Assembly: GCA_965203505.1 (NCBI GenBank)
Contig: OZ241880.1
Location: 1,240,001 to 1,304,000 of the forward strand
From: Bin127 sp965203505
GTDB taxonomy: Bacteria > Chloroflexota > Dehalococcoidia > Lucifugimonadales > Lucifugimonadaceae
Direction: 5' to 3'
Length of the DNA: 64,000 nucleotides
Each line of letters begins with the position of its first letter. Position 1 is the stretch's first letter. This document shows, one piece after another, positions 50,402 through 58,614 of the stretch. The notes under the pieces are model-generated. The model had not been told where the DNA came from, searched no databases, and saw nothing but the letters and a program-made list of their open reading frames with translations. The position numbers and the translations under genes were made by a program.

Positions 50402-51156
50402 TGGGTTCCGATCGCTCCATTTTGCGAACGTCTTGGTTGGGTCGTGTTCCTTACCGACCGACGTACGAATTGCAACGCTCTTTGTTGGAGCGCCGCAAAT
50501 CGGGAGAGATCCCCGATACGCTGTTGCTCTTGGAGCATGACCCAGTCATTACCTTGGGCCGAACAGCCGACGAATCGCATGTTTTGTCGGACGGCTTCTC
50601 GTTAAAGGCGCGGGGCGCGGAGGTCATCGAAACTGATCGGGGTGGGAAAGCGACATATCACGGTCCCGGTCAATTCGTCGCGTACCCGATTGTGAGCATT
50701 CGGGAACTGAAATTAGGGCCGGTAACATACATACGGATTTTGGAGGAGACGATAATCCAACTGCTCAGAGACTATGGAATAAGTGGTCATCGCGTTGTAG
50801 GGAAATCGGGTGTTTGGATTGGCGGTGAACCGGGACACAAGCCGCCCAAGGGTCAGAAGCCGACTGGCAGGAAGATCGCAGCCATCGGCGTGCGGATCAG
50901 TGGCGGCATCGCGATGCACGGGATCGCCGTAAATGTGAACACCGATCTCGATTACTATGGCCAGATTGTCCCATGCGGAATGCCGGATCTTGACGTGACC
51001 TCGATGTCGATAGAAACCGGCGCGGTGCTCGATCTCCAGTCGATTGCGGAAAAGTGGGCCAACATATTTGCGGATGTGTTGTTTTTCGAAGTCGTCTGGT
51101 ACAACGCGGTGGACGATGTGGAAATTCAATCCGCGTTAGAACCTGTTTCCGTATAG
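50401..51156 (+). CDS. lipB: Octanoyltransferase
   Basis: Transfers octanoyl groups from acyl carrier protein to lipoyl domains, the first step of lipoate synthesis. The 251 residues have the LipB landmarks. LLLEHDPVITLGRTADESH lies near 40-58, and TDRGGKATYHGPGQFVAYPI lies near 80-98. Lys158 is in GRKIAAIGV and the catalytic Cys192 in IVPCGMPD. It shares one base with the E2 gene, so it is made together with the enzyme whose lipoyl domain it modifies. LipA, needed for sulfur insertion, is not in the window. Confidence 0.96.
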   Translation: MGSDRSILRTSWLGRVPYRPTYELQRSLLERRKSGEIPDTLLLLEHDPVITLGRTADESHVLSDGFSLKARGAEVIETDRGGKATYHGPGQFVAYPIVSIRELKLGPVTYIRILEETIIQLLRDYGISGHRVVGKSGVWIGGEPGHKPPKGQKPTGRKIAAIGVRISGGIAMHGIAVNVNTDLDYYGQIVPCGMPDLDVTSMSIETGAVLDLQSIAEKWANIFADVLFFEVVWYNAVDDVEIQSALEPVSV

Positions 51157-51162
51157 CAGACC

Positions 51163-54114
51163 ATGGAAATTCCGAATTTGACCAAACGAACGATTGCGGT
51201 TGTCTGTTTAGGTATTGCGTCGTTTGCATTGATCGGGTGTGCGGCCGACGAACCACCGACACCTACTGCTGTGCCATTGCCGCCGATCGTCGTGGACATC
51301 GGGATGACCGCGAGTACGGTGATGGCTCCGGTAAACATCGACTTTGTGGCTAAAGACTTCACAGACGGGGCGACTTATTCCTGGGATTTTGGCGACGGCG
51401 GTTCGATGGGCGGAACGCGCGCCAGACACAGCTATCTGGACGCGGGCACTTTCGTCGTCAGATTGACCGGAACGAGAGGCGACGAATCGCAATTTGCGGA
51501 GAAGACAATCACCGTGCAACCGGGTGACGCCGGGTGGATAATCCTGAATGCTCAAGCGTTGGAGATCGGTGCGGGCGAGACGTTTCAATTCGAAGCAGAG
51601 GCATTCGACCATCTCGGTAATCGCGTCTCGCAACCCGAATTGATTTGGCACGCCGATCCAGCAATCGGCAGCATCGAGCAGAATGGCCTGTTCACAGCAA
51701 TCCGAGACATCGCGTTCGCTGCGGAAGGTATACGTGTCGAATTCTCTCGCGGCAACTTTACCGCGAACGAGAAACTGCCGGTTTCAGTAGTCATTGGCGA
51801 ACCTACGACTATCGAGGTCACGCCTTCGACCATTGACACGCGAGCCACCTGGGGCGTGGATATGCACGCGGAGGTTTTGGATCCAGCCGGCTTGGTGCTG
51901 GAAGATGCCGAGATATCGTGGGAAACGCTCAGACCCGGCGACCGAGTCGACCAGACCGGGTACTATACGCCCAGCGAAACGATTTCTGCATCGGACGCAT
52001 CATTGATATTGATCACCGCCACCAAAGACGGGACGAAACTTGAGCAGATAGTCAAAGGAACTGTTCATCCCGGTGTTCTCGACCGTGTGGAGGTAGAAGG
52101 ATCGTTGATCGATCTAAAACCTGGCGACGAGGTGCAGCTTTCGGCCACTGCGTTTGACCGTTTCAACAACGAGCTCGAACTGGACGAGATCAAATGGGAG
52201 GTCGAGGACGAAGAGGCGGGCAGTTTTGACTCGGACGGTCTTTTCACCGCCGGTGGCAAATCGGGGCAGTTCCCTGAGAACACGGTCAAAGTGCGGGGAT
52301 TCAAAGACGGCGTTCAGATTTTTGCCGATGTGCCGTTATCTATACTGCCAGCGCAAGCGGTTGCGATTGAGTTTATGAATGAAACCGACTCGGTGCCCGC
52401 GGGTTCAAGTTCTCCGATTCCATTGCGAGTGATCGACGAACACGGAAACGACGTGACCGACGTCGATGTTTATTTGGAAGTGACGAACGGAGGTAGATTG
52501 GGTGTTGGGAACTCGTTTAGGGCAGGTTTCGAACTGGGCATTTACAAAGATGCTGTTGTAGCCCGGGTCCTCCCGGGCAGTGCTGGGAACGATGAACAGT
52601 TGGAGGCGTCGACGGATATCGAAGTTCGACAACGCAGCTCTGACTACCTGGCGATTGATATCGTGGGCCCGCGCGGCGCAGTGGTGTACCTCATCAATAT
52701 GGCAACCGGCGACCTGACTCCGTTGTCTGCCGAGGTTGAATCGAATGAATTCGTAGAAGATACGCCGTCATGGTGGCCTGACGGTTCGCGCGTCGTCTAC
52801 TCCAGCGATGTCAATGGAATTCGTGAGATATTCGATACCGATCCATTCCATGGCGGGCGCAGGTTAGTCGCATCAGGACAGAACGACTTGATCATGCCGG
52901 CGATTTCCCCAGACGGCAGAAGGATCGCATTCGTGGAGTCATTCGAAGGTAGCGCGAATGTCTACGTGGCTGACCTCGAATTTGACGAAGACGGCGAGTT
53001 GGACGGCGTTGCAACGATGGACGATGCTCGTCGTTTATCCTCCGACGATGGTTTGCAGCACCTGTTTCCGTATTGGTCGCCGAACGGAACTCTGATCATG
53101 TACACATCGACTCCGGGCGATGGTCGCTTCCGGATTGTCATCGCAGATGTAACGGATGATTTTGGTGAAACGGTTGCAGAGGCAACCGGGGCGAGCGGAC
53201 TGGCGTGGCATCGTGATGGCGAGCAGATTTTGGTGGCAACCCGCCAGACGATCGATGGCGAGGACAGGGAGACATTGGCACTCGCGAATTTGACGTCAGG
53301 AGACGTGAACGAGGTCTACACCGCAGGATTGAGGGTCGGCATTGCAGCACTATCACCAGATGGATCTGAAATCTCTTTTGTTGACGAAGACGAGGGTGCA
53401 CTGTGGCTCATGGACATCGACGGCACAGGACTTCGCCGCGCTTTGGGAGGTCAGTACCAGACAACGGTCACGGCATGGCGTCCGCAGCCGCTTGAACTCC
53501 CGACTCCGGCCGACAGGACCCTGGGCGATACGGGTCTAGCCGTACCCGACGGGGACATCGTGCAAGACAGAATGGATGACGTCGTTCACGGGACGTTGGG
53601 GCCGTACCAAGTTCTTTTGGAGACGGATCGGGGGGAAGTCAAGATCGACTTGTTCAATCATCTCGCCCCTGTCACCGTGCATAACTTCATAAACCTCGCA
53701 AATGCCGGTTACTACGATGGATTGACGTTCCACACCGTTGAGCCAGGGTCCGCCGTGTTCGGCGGTTCGAAGGTGAATGCATTCGGGGGCACCGCGGGGT
53801 ACTACATTCCGTCAGAGTTTCATCCAGAAGCATCTCATCACATGACCGGTACGATTTCTATGGTTTCTAAGGTCGTCAACGGCGGTTCAACCGAGTTCGT
53901 CATTACGTTGGAACCCAAGACGGATTGGGATGCGTTTGTTGATGGCAAGGCGAAAGATTGCTCCGATCCGGAAGAGGTGTGTTACGCAGTGTTCGGTAAA
54001 GTGATCGAAGGTCTCGAAGTTTTGATGGGGTTCGAACAGATTGATCGAGTATCAGGGTCGACGGAACCGCATCGCATACTCAAAGCCACAGTATTGGATG
54101 CGACAAGAAAATGA
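51163..54114 (+). CDS. Multidomain lipoprotein with a degenerate C-terminal cyclophilin domain
   Basis: A 983-residue exported lipoprotein. A signal helix ends in the lipobox FALIGC (Cys26), followed by a PPTPTAVPLPP linker. Next come a PKD domain (about 45-120; YSWDFGDGG), several Ig-like or big-domain sandwiches (about 125-500), then a TolB/WD40-like propeller (about 505-770; PSWWPDGSRVVYSSD, PAISPDGRRIAFVES, PYWSPNGTLIMYTS). A cyclophilin-like domain occupies 812-983. In that domain the catalytic Arg is replaced (FHTVEPGSAVFGG where FHRVIPGF is expected) and the usual Gln is Glu (GGSTEFVIT), so it is probably not an active isomerase. A Cys-x6-Cys insert matches that of the small cyclophilin at 46309-46890. 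It ends overlapping the thrC start. Confidence 0.8.
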   Translation: MEIPNLTKRTIAVVCLGIASFALIGCAADEPPTPTAVPLPPIVVDIGMTASTVMAPVNIDFVAKDFTDGATYSWDFGDGGSMGGTRARHSYLDAGTFVVRLTGTRGDESQFAEKTITVQPGDAGWIILNAQALEIGAGETFQFEAEAFDHLGNRVSQPELIWHADPAIGSIEQNGLFTAIRDIAFAAEGIRVEFSRGNFTANEKLPVSVVIGEPTTIEVTPSTIDTRATWGVDMHAEVLDPAGLVLEDAEISWETLRPGDRVDQTGYYTPSETISASDASLILITATKDGTKLEQIVKGTVHPGVLDRVEVEGSLIDLKPGDEVQLSATAFDRFNNELELDEIKWEVEDEEAGSFDSDGLFTAGGKSGQFPENTVKVRGFKDGVQIFADVPLSILPAQAVAIEFMNETDSVPAGSSSPIPLRVIDEHGNDVTDVDVYLEVTNGGRLGVGNSFRAGFELGIYKDAVVARVLPGSAGNDEQLEASTDIEVRQRSSDYLAIDIVGPRGAVVYLINMATGDLTPLSAEVESNEFVEDTPSWWPDGSRVVYSSDVNGIREIFDTDPFHGGRRLVASGQNDLIMPAISPDGRRIAFVESFEGSANVYVADLEFDEDGELDGVATMDDARRLSSDDGLQHLFPYWSPNGTLIMYTSTPGDGRFRIVIADVTDDFGETVAEATGASGLAWHRDGEQILVATRQTIDGEDRETLALANLTSGDVNEVYTAGLRVGIAALSPDGSEISFVDEDEGALWLMDIDGTGLRRALGGQYQTTVTAWRPQPLELPTPADRTLGDTGLAVPDGDIVQDRMDDVVHGTLGPYQVLLETDRGEVKIDLFNHLAPVTVHNFINLANAGYYDGLTFHTVEPGSAVFGGSKVNAFGGTAGYYIPSEFHPEASHHMTGTISMVSKVVNGGSTEFVITLEPKTDWDAFVDGKAKDCSDPEEVCYAVFGKVIEGLEVLMGFEQIDRVSGSTEPHRILKATVLDATRK

Positions 54115-55301
54115 AACTCCGTTCGACGATCACACATTTGGAGTGCACTCTAACAGGCGAGCATTTCGATGCTTCCCACCCTCACCGAACCAATCCAACA
54201 AACGGCAAACCTTTATTCGCGAGGTATGACCTAGATCGGGCAAAAGTCACCCTCACCAAGGATTCGTTGGACGACCGTCCGAAGAATATGTGGCGCTACC
54301 GCGAGGTGATGCCGGTGATTGATGATGCCAACATCATCACGCTAGGCGAGGGAGGCACCCCTCTAATCAACGCCGCCCGACTCGCCAACGCGCTTGGAAT
54401 GAGCGACGTCTACATCAAAGACGAAGGGGTAAACCCGACGGGTTCATTTAAGGCGCGGGGTTTGGGTGCGGCTGTTTCTAAGGCTAAGGAGCTTGGTCAA
54501 ACACGCCTGACGATGCCGTCGGCAGGAAACGCTGCCGGAGCGATGGCGGCCTACGCCGCCGCGGGGGGTATGGAGGCGCACGTCTTCATGCCGAAAGATG
54601 CGCCGATTGCCAATAAGATCGAATGTCAGGCCTATGGGGCGCGGTTGACGCTGGTAGACGGTTTCATCACGGATGCTGGACAGATGTCGCAACGTGCGGC
54701 TGAGGAGTTGGGACTTTTCGACGTATCGACGCTCCGCGAACCGTACCGCGCCGAGGGAAAAAAGACGATGGGATACGAGATCGTCGAACAGCTCGGGTTC
54801 GAGGTACCCGACGTTATCGTCTATCCGACTGGCGGAGGAACTGGCATTGTAGGAATCTGGAAAGCTCTCGACGAGATGGAACAGTTGGGGTGGATCGGTT
54901 CGGAACGCCCGCGCATGGTGTGTGTACAGGCCGAAGGGTGTGCACCTCTGGTAGACGCTTTCCATAAGGGAGTGGAGTTCGCGACGCCGTTTCCCGACCC
55001 TCGCACGATGGCGGCAGGGTTACGAGTGCCAGCGGCTATTGGAGATTTTCTTGTGATCCGCGCGGTCAGAGAGAGCGGCGGCACTGCGATCACCGTTGCC
55101 GACGATGAAATGGTAGACGGGATGGTAGAGATGGCTCGGACGGAGGGCGTGTTCGCTGCGCCAGAGGGAGGTGCGACGTTGGCGGCATTGAGAAAATTGG
55201 TCGAAAACGGGTCGGTTCAACGTGATGAGCGCGTGGTTCTGCTGGTCACGGGTAATGCGCACAAATATTTGGATGTGTTGCCGGATGGGATGGGTGCATG
55301 A
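54111..55301 (+). CDS. thrC: Threonine synthase
   Basis: A 396-residue pyridoxal-phosphate enzyme converting phosphohomoserine to threonine. PLP lysine Lys114 is in NPTGSFKARG, followed by TMPSAGNAAGAMAAYAAAGG and the phosphate-binding YPTGGGTGIVG loop. The C-terminal PEGGATLAALRKL segment is typical. The N-terminal CTLTGEHFDASHPHR stretch is the short zinc-like region seen in the bacterial long type. The start overlaps the lipoprotein stop by four bases (ATGA), so the odd pair is cotranscribed. It converges with the J-domain gene, nine bases beyond its stop. Confidence 0.93.
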   Translation: MKLRSTITHLECTLTGEHFDASHPHRTNPTNGKPLFARYDLDRAKVTLTKDSLDDRPKNMWRYREVMPVIDDANIITLGEGGTPLINAARLANALGMSDVYIKDEGVNPTGSFKARGLGAAVSKAKELGQTRLTMPSAGNAAGAMAAYAAAGGMEAHVFMPKDAPIANKIECQAYGARLTLVDGFITDAGQMSQRAAEELGLFDVSTLREPYRAEGKKTMGYEIVEQLGFEVPDVIVYPTGGGTGIVGIWKALDEMEQLGWIGSERPRMVCVQAEGCAPLVDAFHKGVEFATPFPDPRTMAAGLRVPAAIGDFLVIRAVRESGGTAITVADDEMVDGMVEMARTEGVFAAPEGGATLAALRKLVENGSVQRDERVVLLVTGNAHKYLDVLPDGMGA

Positions 55302-55310
55302 ATCGCCTTT

Positions 55311-56957
55311 TTAGAGCTGACCATTTGATACGCCCGGTTTAAGGTCCGCGTCTCGAATATCGATTGCGTAGATACGCTGATCAGTTAGGTTTGGACCGAG
55401 TTCGCTTGCCACCGTAGTGGACAAATACAAGGTTCCACCGTGGACTGACGGTGACGAAGCAGGATTTCCTTCATGAAACCATTGCCACTTGATTTTTCCG
55501 GTGGAAGCGTCTACGGCTTGAAGCGATTCTCTGGTGGTTAGGTAGACAACGCCATCTGATACGGATATTGGAGAGAGTACTTGATCCGATGATTCGTAGA
55601 CCCAAAGTAATTTTCCAGTTTGAGCGTCACATGCGTAAAGCCCACTAGAGTTCGAGGTCGCTCCCCTTTTGAACAGACCAAAAAGAATTTCTGCACTGAC
55701 AGTGGGAGCATGAAATTCGCCGCTCCATGAAGTAAATCTGGAGTTGGGAATCCTGTAACTCCAAATCAACGTTCCATCTGATGCCTTCAACGCGTGTAAT
55801 TCACAATCGCGCTTAACAATATCGTGTGCGACCACGTATAAGATTCCGTTCGATGCGATCGGAGAGGTCCATTCAACGTATTTTTGCTTTTTGGTGTCGT
55901 ATGTCCACAGCACGTCGCCGGAGAAAGCATCCAGCGTATAGATCCGCCCATCACCAGAGGCGGCGTGTAGGCGTCCGTCTTCCAACAGTGGGGATGACCA
56001 GTCCTTCACTCCTACTCCTTGATGCCCAACAGGACTATTTGCCTCCGTTTTATATTCGTATTTCCAAACGGGTTTTCCGCTGTGGATGTCAATGGCACAA
56101 AGCAGAGATTTCATATTCTCGGAGTGGATAGTCGTTACGCCGTACAGAAGATTTGATGAAATCGACGGAGTGTAACGCACGGGGCCGTTTGATTTCCACC
56201 AGTTGTCGCCTCCGTAATGCCACATGTTGTTTCCCGTGGCCATATCGATTGCTTCCAAACCAGTTGCCGCTCCGACATAAATGTTCCCATCTGAAACTAG
56301 CGGTGAACACTCAATCAATCCTTTAGCCCGATAAACCCACACGGACTCACCGTTGGTTGCATCCAGCGCTTCGATATGCCCCGGAGAGACGTAATACACA
56401 AAACCATCCGAACAGACGACGCCATCATGAAAAGATGGCGAATACTCCGAAAAGTTCGTTAGCTCATGTGTCCAAATCCGTTCTCCGCTGTCTGCCCTCA
56501 ATCCATACAAGTAGGCACTTTTGGAATCTCGCGATGCAACGTAGATAGAACCATCGTATGTAACCGCTGACGACAGTTGAGAATGCAAAGACAAAAACGT
56601 CCACAACAAGCGCTGTCTATCCATTTGCTGCTGAAAATCCGCTTCTTGTCGCCTTTCACCTCCTCTGCTGCGCGCTTTGGTTGATGGAGCACTTGTACGC
56701 TGCCAGTACGCTGCGTCTCGCTGCGCCTGCGAAACGTCATATGGTTGATCTGTATCTAAAATCTGGTCATACTTCCGCCTGTTGACAGGGTCGCCAAGAA
56801 TTTCGTAAGCAACGTTGATCTGCTTCATCCGCTCTTCTGCGTCGCGTCTGCCACGATTCCGGTCTGGGTGCCAAAGTAACGCCATTCGACGATAGGCGAT
56901 GATGATGTCTTCCTGGGAGGCGGATTGGGCAATGCCCAATACTTGGTAATGGTCCAT
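55311..56957 (-). CDS. J-domain protein fused to a PQQ-type beta-propeller
   Basis: 548 residues from the Met at 56957; a start at 56975 adds six. Residues 1-65 form a J domain with the HPD motif at 30-32 (WHPDRNRG) and the YEILGDPVNRRKYD ending. A short Arg/Gln-rich linker (about 66-115) follows. The rest is an eight-blade PQQ-like propeller with the repeated pattern of YVASRDSKSAYLYGLRADSG, IYTLDAFSGDVLWTYDTKKQ and VYLTTRESLQAVDASTGKIK. There is no signal peptide or membrane helix, so the propeller is cytoplasmic, unusual for PQQ domains. Likely brings DnaK to a target bound by the propeller; the target is unknown. Confidence 0.88.
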   Translation of the reverse strand: MDHYQVLGIAQSASQEDIIIAYRRMALLWHPDRNRGRRDAEERMKQINVAYEILGDPVNRRKYDQILDTDQPYDVSQAQRDAAYWQRTSAPSTKARSRGGERRQEADFQQQMDRQRLLWTFLSLHSQLSSAVTYDGSIYVASRDSKSAYLYGLRADSGERIWTHELTNFSEYSPSFHDGVVCSDGFVYYVSPGHIEALDATNGESVWVYRAKGLIECSPLVSDGNIYVGAATGLEAIDMATGNNMWHYGGDNWWKSNGPVRYTPSISSNLLYGVTTIHSENMKSLLCAIDIHSGKPVWKYEYKTEANSPVGHQGVGVKDWSSPLLEDGRLHAASGDGRIYTLDAFSGDVLWTYDTKKQKYVEWTSPIASNGILYVVAHDIVKRDCELHALKASDGTLIWSYRIPNSRFTSWSGEFHAPTVSAEILFGLFKRGATSNSSGLYACDAQTGKLLWVYESSDQVLSPISVSDGVVYLTTRESLQAVDASTGKIKWQWFHEGNPASSPSVHGGTLYLSTTVASELGPNLTDQRIYAIDIRDADLKPGVSNGQL

Positions 56958-57132
56958 GTAGCAATTGGGTGTCACGTGTCGTTAGTGCGTTATTGCAGAA
57001 GGTTAGGTTGATTGCGGTTCCAAGATTCGGATTTCGTATTAAATGTACTCGGATAAATTCCTGGCCAGTTCGTCGGTCTGTATATTGAATAATAAGAGTT
57101 TATAGATGGACTTTACCGACTACGATCTAGGC

Positions 57133-57327
57133 ATGACGATCACTTACACAACATCAGAGGCGAGGTCCAAGTTCTTCGAGGTGATTCGCCGGGTTCGGAA
57201 TGGAGATACGGTCATCGTTACTTGCCGAGGCAAGTCGGTACCCGAGATCAAGCCCGTGGTTACGACTAGGATCTCTTAGGACGAGCGAATCAAGGAGCTT
57301 GAACGCCGTGGTCGGATCAGCACTTAG
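57133..57327 (+). pseudogene. Phd/YefM-like antitoxin with an internal stop
   Basis: MTITYTTSEARSKFFEVIRR and VRNGDTVIVTCRGKSVPEIK form a clear antitoxin N-terminal domain. The frame then meets TAG at 57277-57279. Reading past it gives DERIKELERRGRIST, the expected end of such antitoxins, to a second stop at 57325-57327. So it looks like a nonsense mutation. An in-frame ATG at 57106 would lengthen the start by nine codons. No toxin gene follows, only a GNAT gene on the other strand. It is a relic of a lost pair. Confidence 0.7.
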
Positions 57328-57333
57328 TCGTAC

Positions 57334-57945
57334 CTAAACATTTCCCTCCCAACCGATGACGTGGCTGCTGACGCCGTCTGGGAAGTTCTGGTGGTATTCG
57401 TCGACGAGCATGCCGAGGACTGCTGAGTCGTGTCTAGCGCCGTGGTGGGGCCGGCTCATTCGCAAAGTGCCTTCGTGCACGAAGCCGATGTTTTCAAACA
57501 TGGCGCGAGCGGCTTCGTTGTAGGTGGGCACATCTACCCACCCTCGATAGAGTCCGAGGTGGTCGAAGATGTGTTCAAGCATTGCCAGCGTCGCCGCAGT
57601 GCCGTAACCCATGTGCCACTTGGTCTTATCGCCGATAAGGATGGATATCTGGGCGTCTCCCAGCGGCTCGTCGATCGATAGCTGGCCTTCGCCGATATGA
57701 TCGCCGTTTTCGGCGTAGATGGAGAATATGTCGCGATGGGGTTCGTGGTGCGGATCGTGGAAAACCTCGTCCCACTGCTCCTGAGATGCGTCAAGCATCT
57801 CCTCGGGCTCATAGCCCAAGTGCGCTGCGTCGCCGTACGTGTAGCGGCCAAACCAGCTGTCGGACACCTCAGGGTCTTTCAACCAGTCTGCGATGCGCTG
57901 AACGTCGTCACGGACAACTGGGCGAAGTTCACATCTGGATGGCAT
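57334..57945 (-). CDS. GNAT-family acetyltransferase (RimJ/RimL-like)
   Basis: A 203-residue N-acetyltransferase of the RimJ/RimL type. It begins with RPVVRDDVQRIADWLKDPEV, the usual start. A substrate-side beta strand with IGEGQLSI follows. The acetyl-CoA-binding motif is in KWHMGYGTAATLAMLEHIF (near residues 110-128). The last part has YNEAARAMFENIGFVHEGTL, typical of GNATs that act on protein N-termini, amino-sugar or small amine substrates. The short C-terminus ends VIGWEGNV. No partner adjoins. Substrate unknown. Confidence 0.9.
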   Translation of the reverse strand: MPSRCELRPVVRDDVQRIADWLKDPEVSDSWFGRYTYGDAAHLGYEPEEMLDASQEQWDEVFHDPHHEPHRDIFSIYAENGDHIGEGQLSIDEPLGDAQISILIGDKTKWHMGYGTAATLAMLEHIFDHLGLYRGWVDVPTYNEAARAMFENIGFVHEGTLRMSRPHHGARHDSAVLGMLVDEYHQNFPDGVSSHVIGWEGNV

Positions 57946-58133
57946 ATCGAGCTCTCCCCCTTGCTAAAGACCGGCCGGTGCGCGGCAGCTTGTCGAAAGC
58001 GACCAAACACTGCCACGCGAGTTGATACCTATTATCGCACGCTGCCCATTTTGCGGATTTAACGTGGCGTTGATAGAGTTTGCATAGACTGCCTACGTTG
58101 CGTAGGCGCAACTGGATACAGGAGATTTCAATT

Positions 58134-58418
58134 ATGTCCGAGCACTGGAAGATGGAAGCTGACATCGAGTACTGTGTGCCTTGCGGGTACGCCAACCTAG
58201 CCGCCTACATGGCCGCCGAGTTGTTTCAGGCTGCGGGACCTGCGCTGGCGATCAGCCTGACCCCCGGACACTCCGGCGCGTTCAAGGTGACGGTTGACGG
58301 AGAAGTACTGTGGGACAAGCAGGTCCAAGGCAAGTCGCCTCACATCATGGAAGTCAAAGAGCTCAAGGCTAAAGTCGCCAACATGATCGAGTCTGGAGCG
58401 ATGATCCAGATGAACTGA
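58134..58418 (+). CDS. SelW/Rdx-like thioredoxin-fold protein with CxxC
   Basis: 94 residues from ATG at 58134, preceded by AGGAGA; a start at 58080 adds unrelated residues. The motif Cys14-Val-Pro-Cys17 at EYCVPCGY is the redox pair of the selenoprotein W/T/H (Rdx) family, with cysteine where animals have selenocysteine. The following GAFKVTVDGEVLWDKQ and the final helix MEVKELKAKVANMI complete the fold. Probable small thiol-redox protein in the cytosol. A GC-rich hairpin begins 19 bases after its stop. Confidence 0.9.
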   Translation: MSEHWKMEADIEYCVPCGYANLAAYMAAELFQAAGPALAISLTPGHSGAFKVTVDGEVLWDKQVQGKSPHIMEVKELKAKVANMIESGAMIQMN

Positions 58419-58436
58419 TTGGGTGCCATCACCCAG

Positions 58437-58463
58437 CCCCTCTCCCGCCGCCCGGGAGAGGGG
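58437..58463. repeat. GC-rich inverted repeat after the Rdx gene
   Basis: CCCCTCTCCCG (58437-58447) and CGGGAGAGGGG (58453-58463) form an exact 11-bp stem with a five-base loop. It is preceded by GGGTGCCATCACCC (58421-58434), a smaller hairpin. Similar hairpins made of CCCTC/GAGGG blocks lie at 2386-2420. It lacks a T-run, so it is listed as a repeat. Confidence 0.75.
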
Positions 58464-58534
58464 GATTACTCATGCGGCGGTGCATCGTACCAGAAGAGCA
58501 CGATCCCGTTACATGTCCTATAGATAACCAATCC

Positions 58535-58561
58535 GACGCGCGTTGGTCGCGCGGTCTTTTT
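58535..58561 (+). terminator. Probable intrinsic terminator or attenuator
   Basis: GACGCGCG (58535-58542) pairs with CGCGCGGTC (58548-58556) with one bulged G, around a five-base loop, followed by five T. It lies between the Rdx gene and the alcohol dehydrogenase gene, about 115 bases after the former's stop. It may end the Rdx transcript or control entry into the dehydrogenase gene. Confidence 0.6.
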
Positions 58562-58614
58562 GTTTGCGGTCACGGCACGGTCAGGAAATCGGATGCTGGA
58601 AAATCAGGTGAGAC

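Noticed and set aside
58495..58575. Possible tRNA or small RNA before the alcohol dehydrogenase
   Set aside because: No cloverleaf could be drawn; only the hairpin with a T-run is supported.
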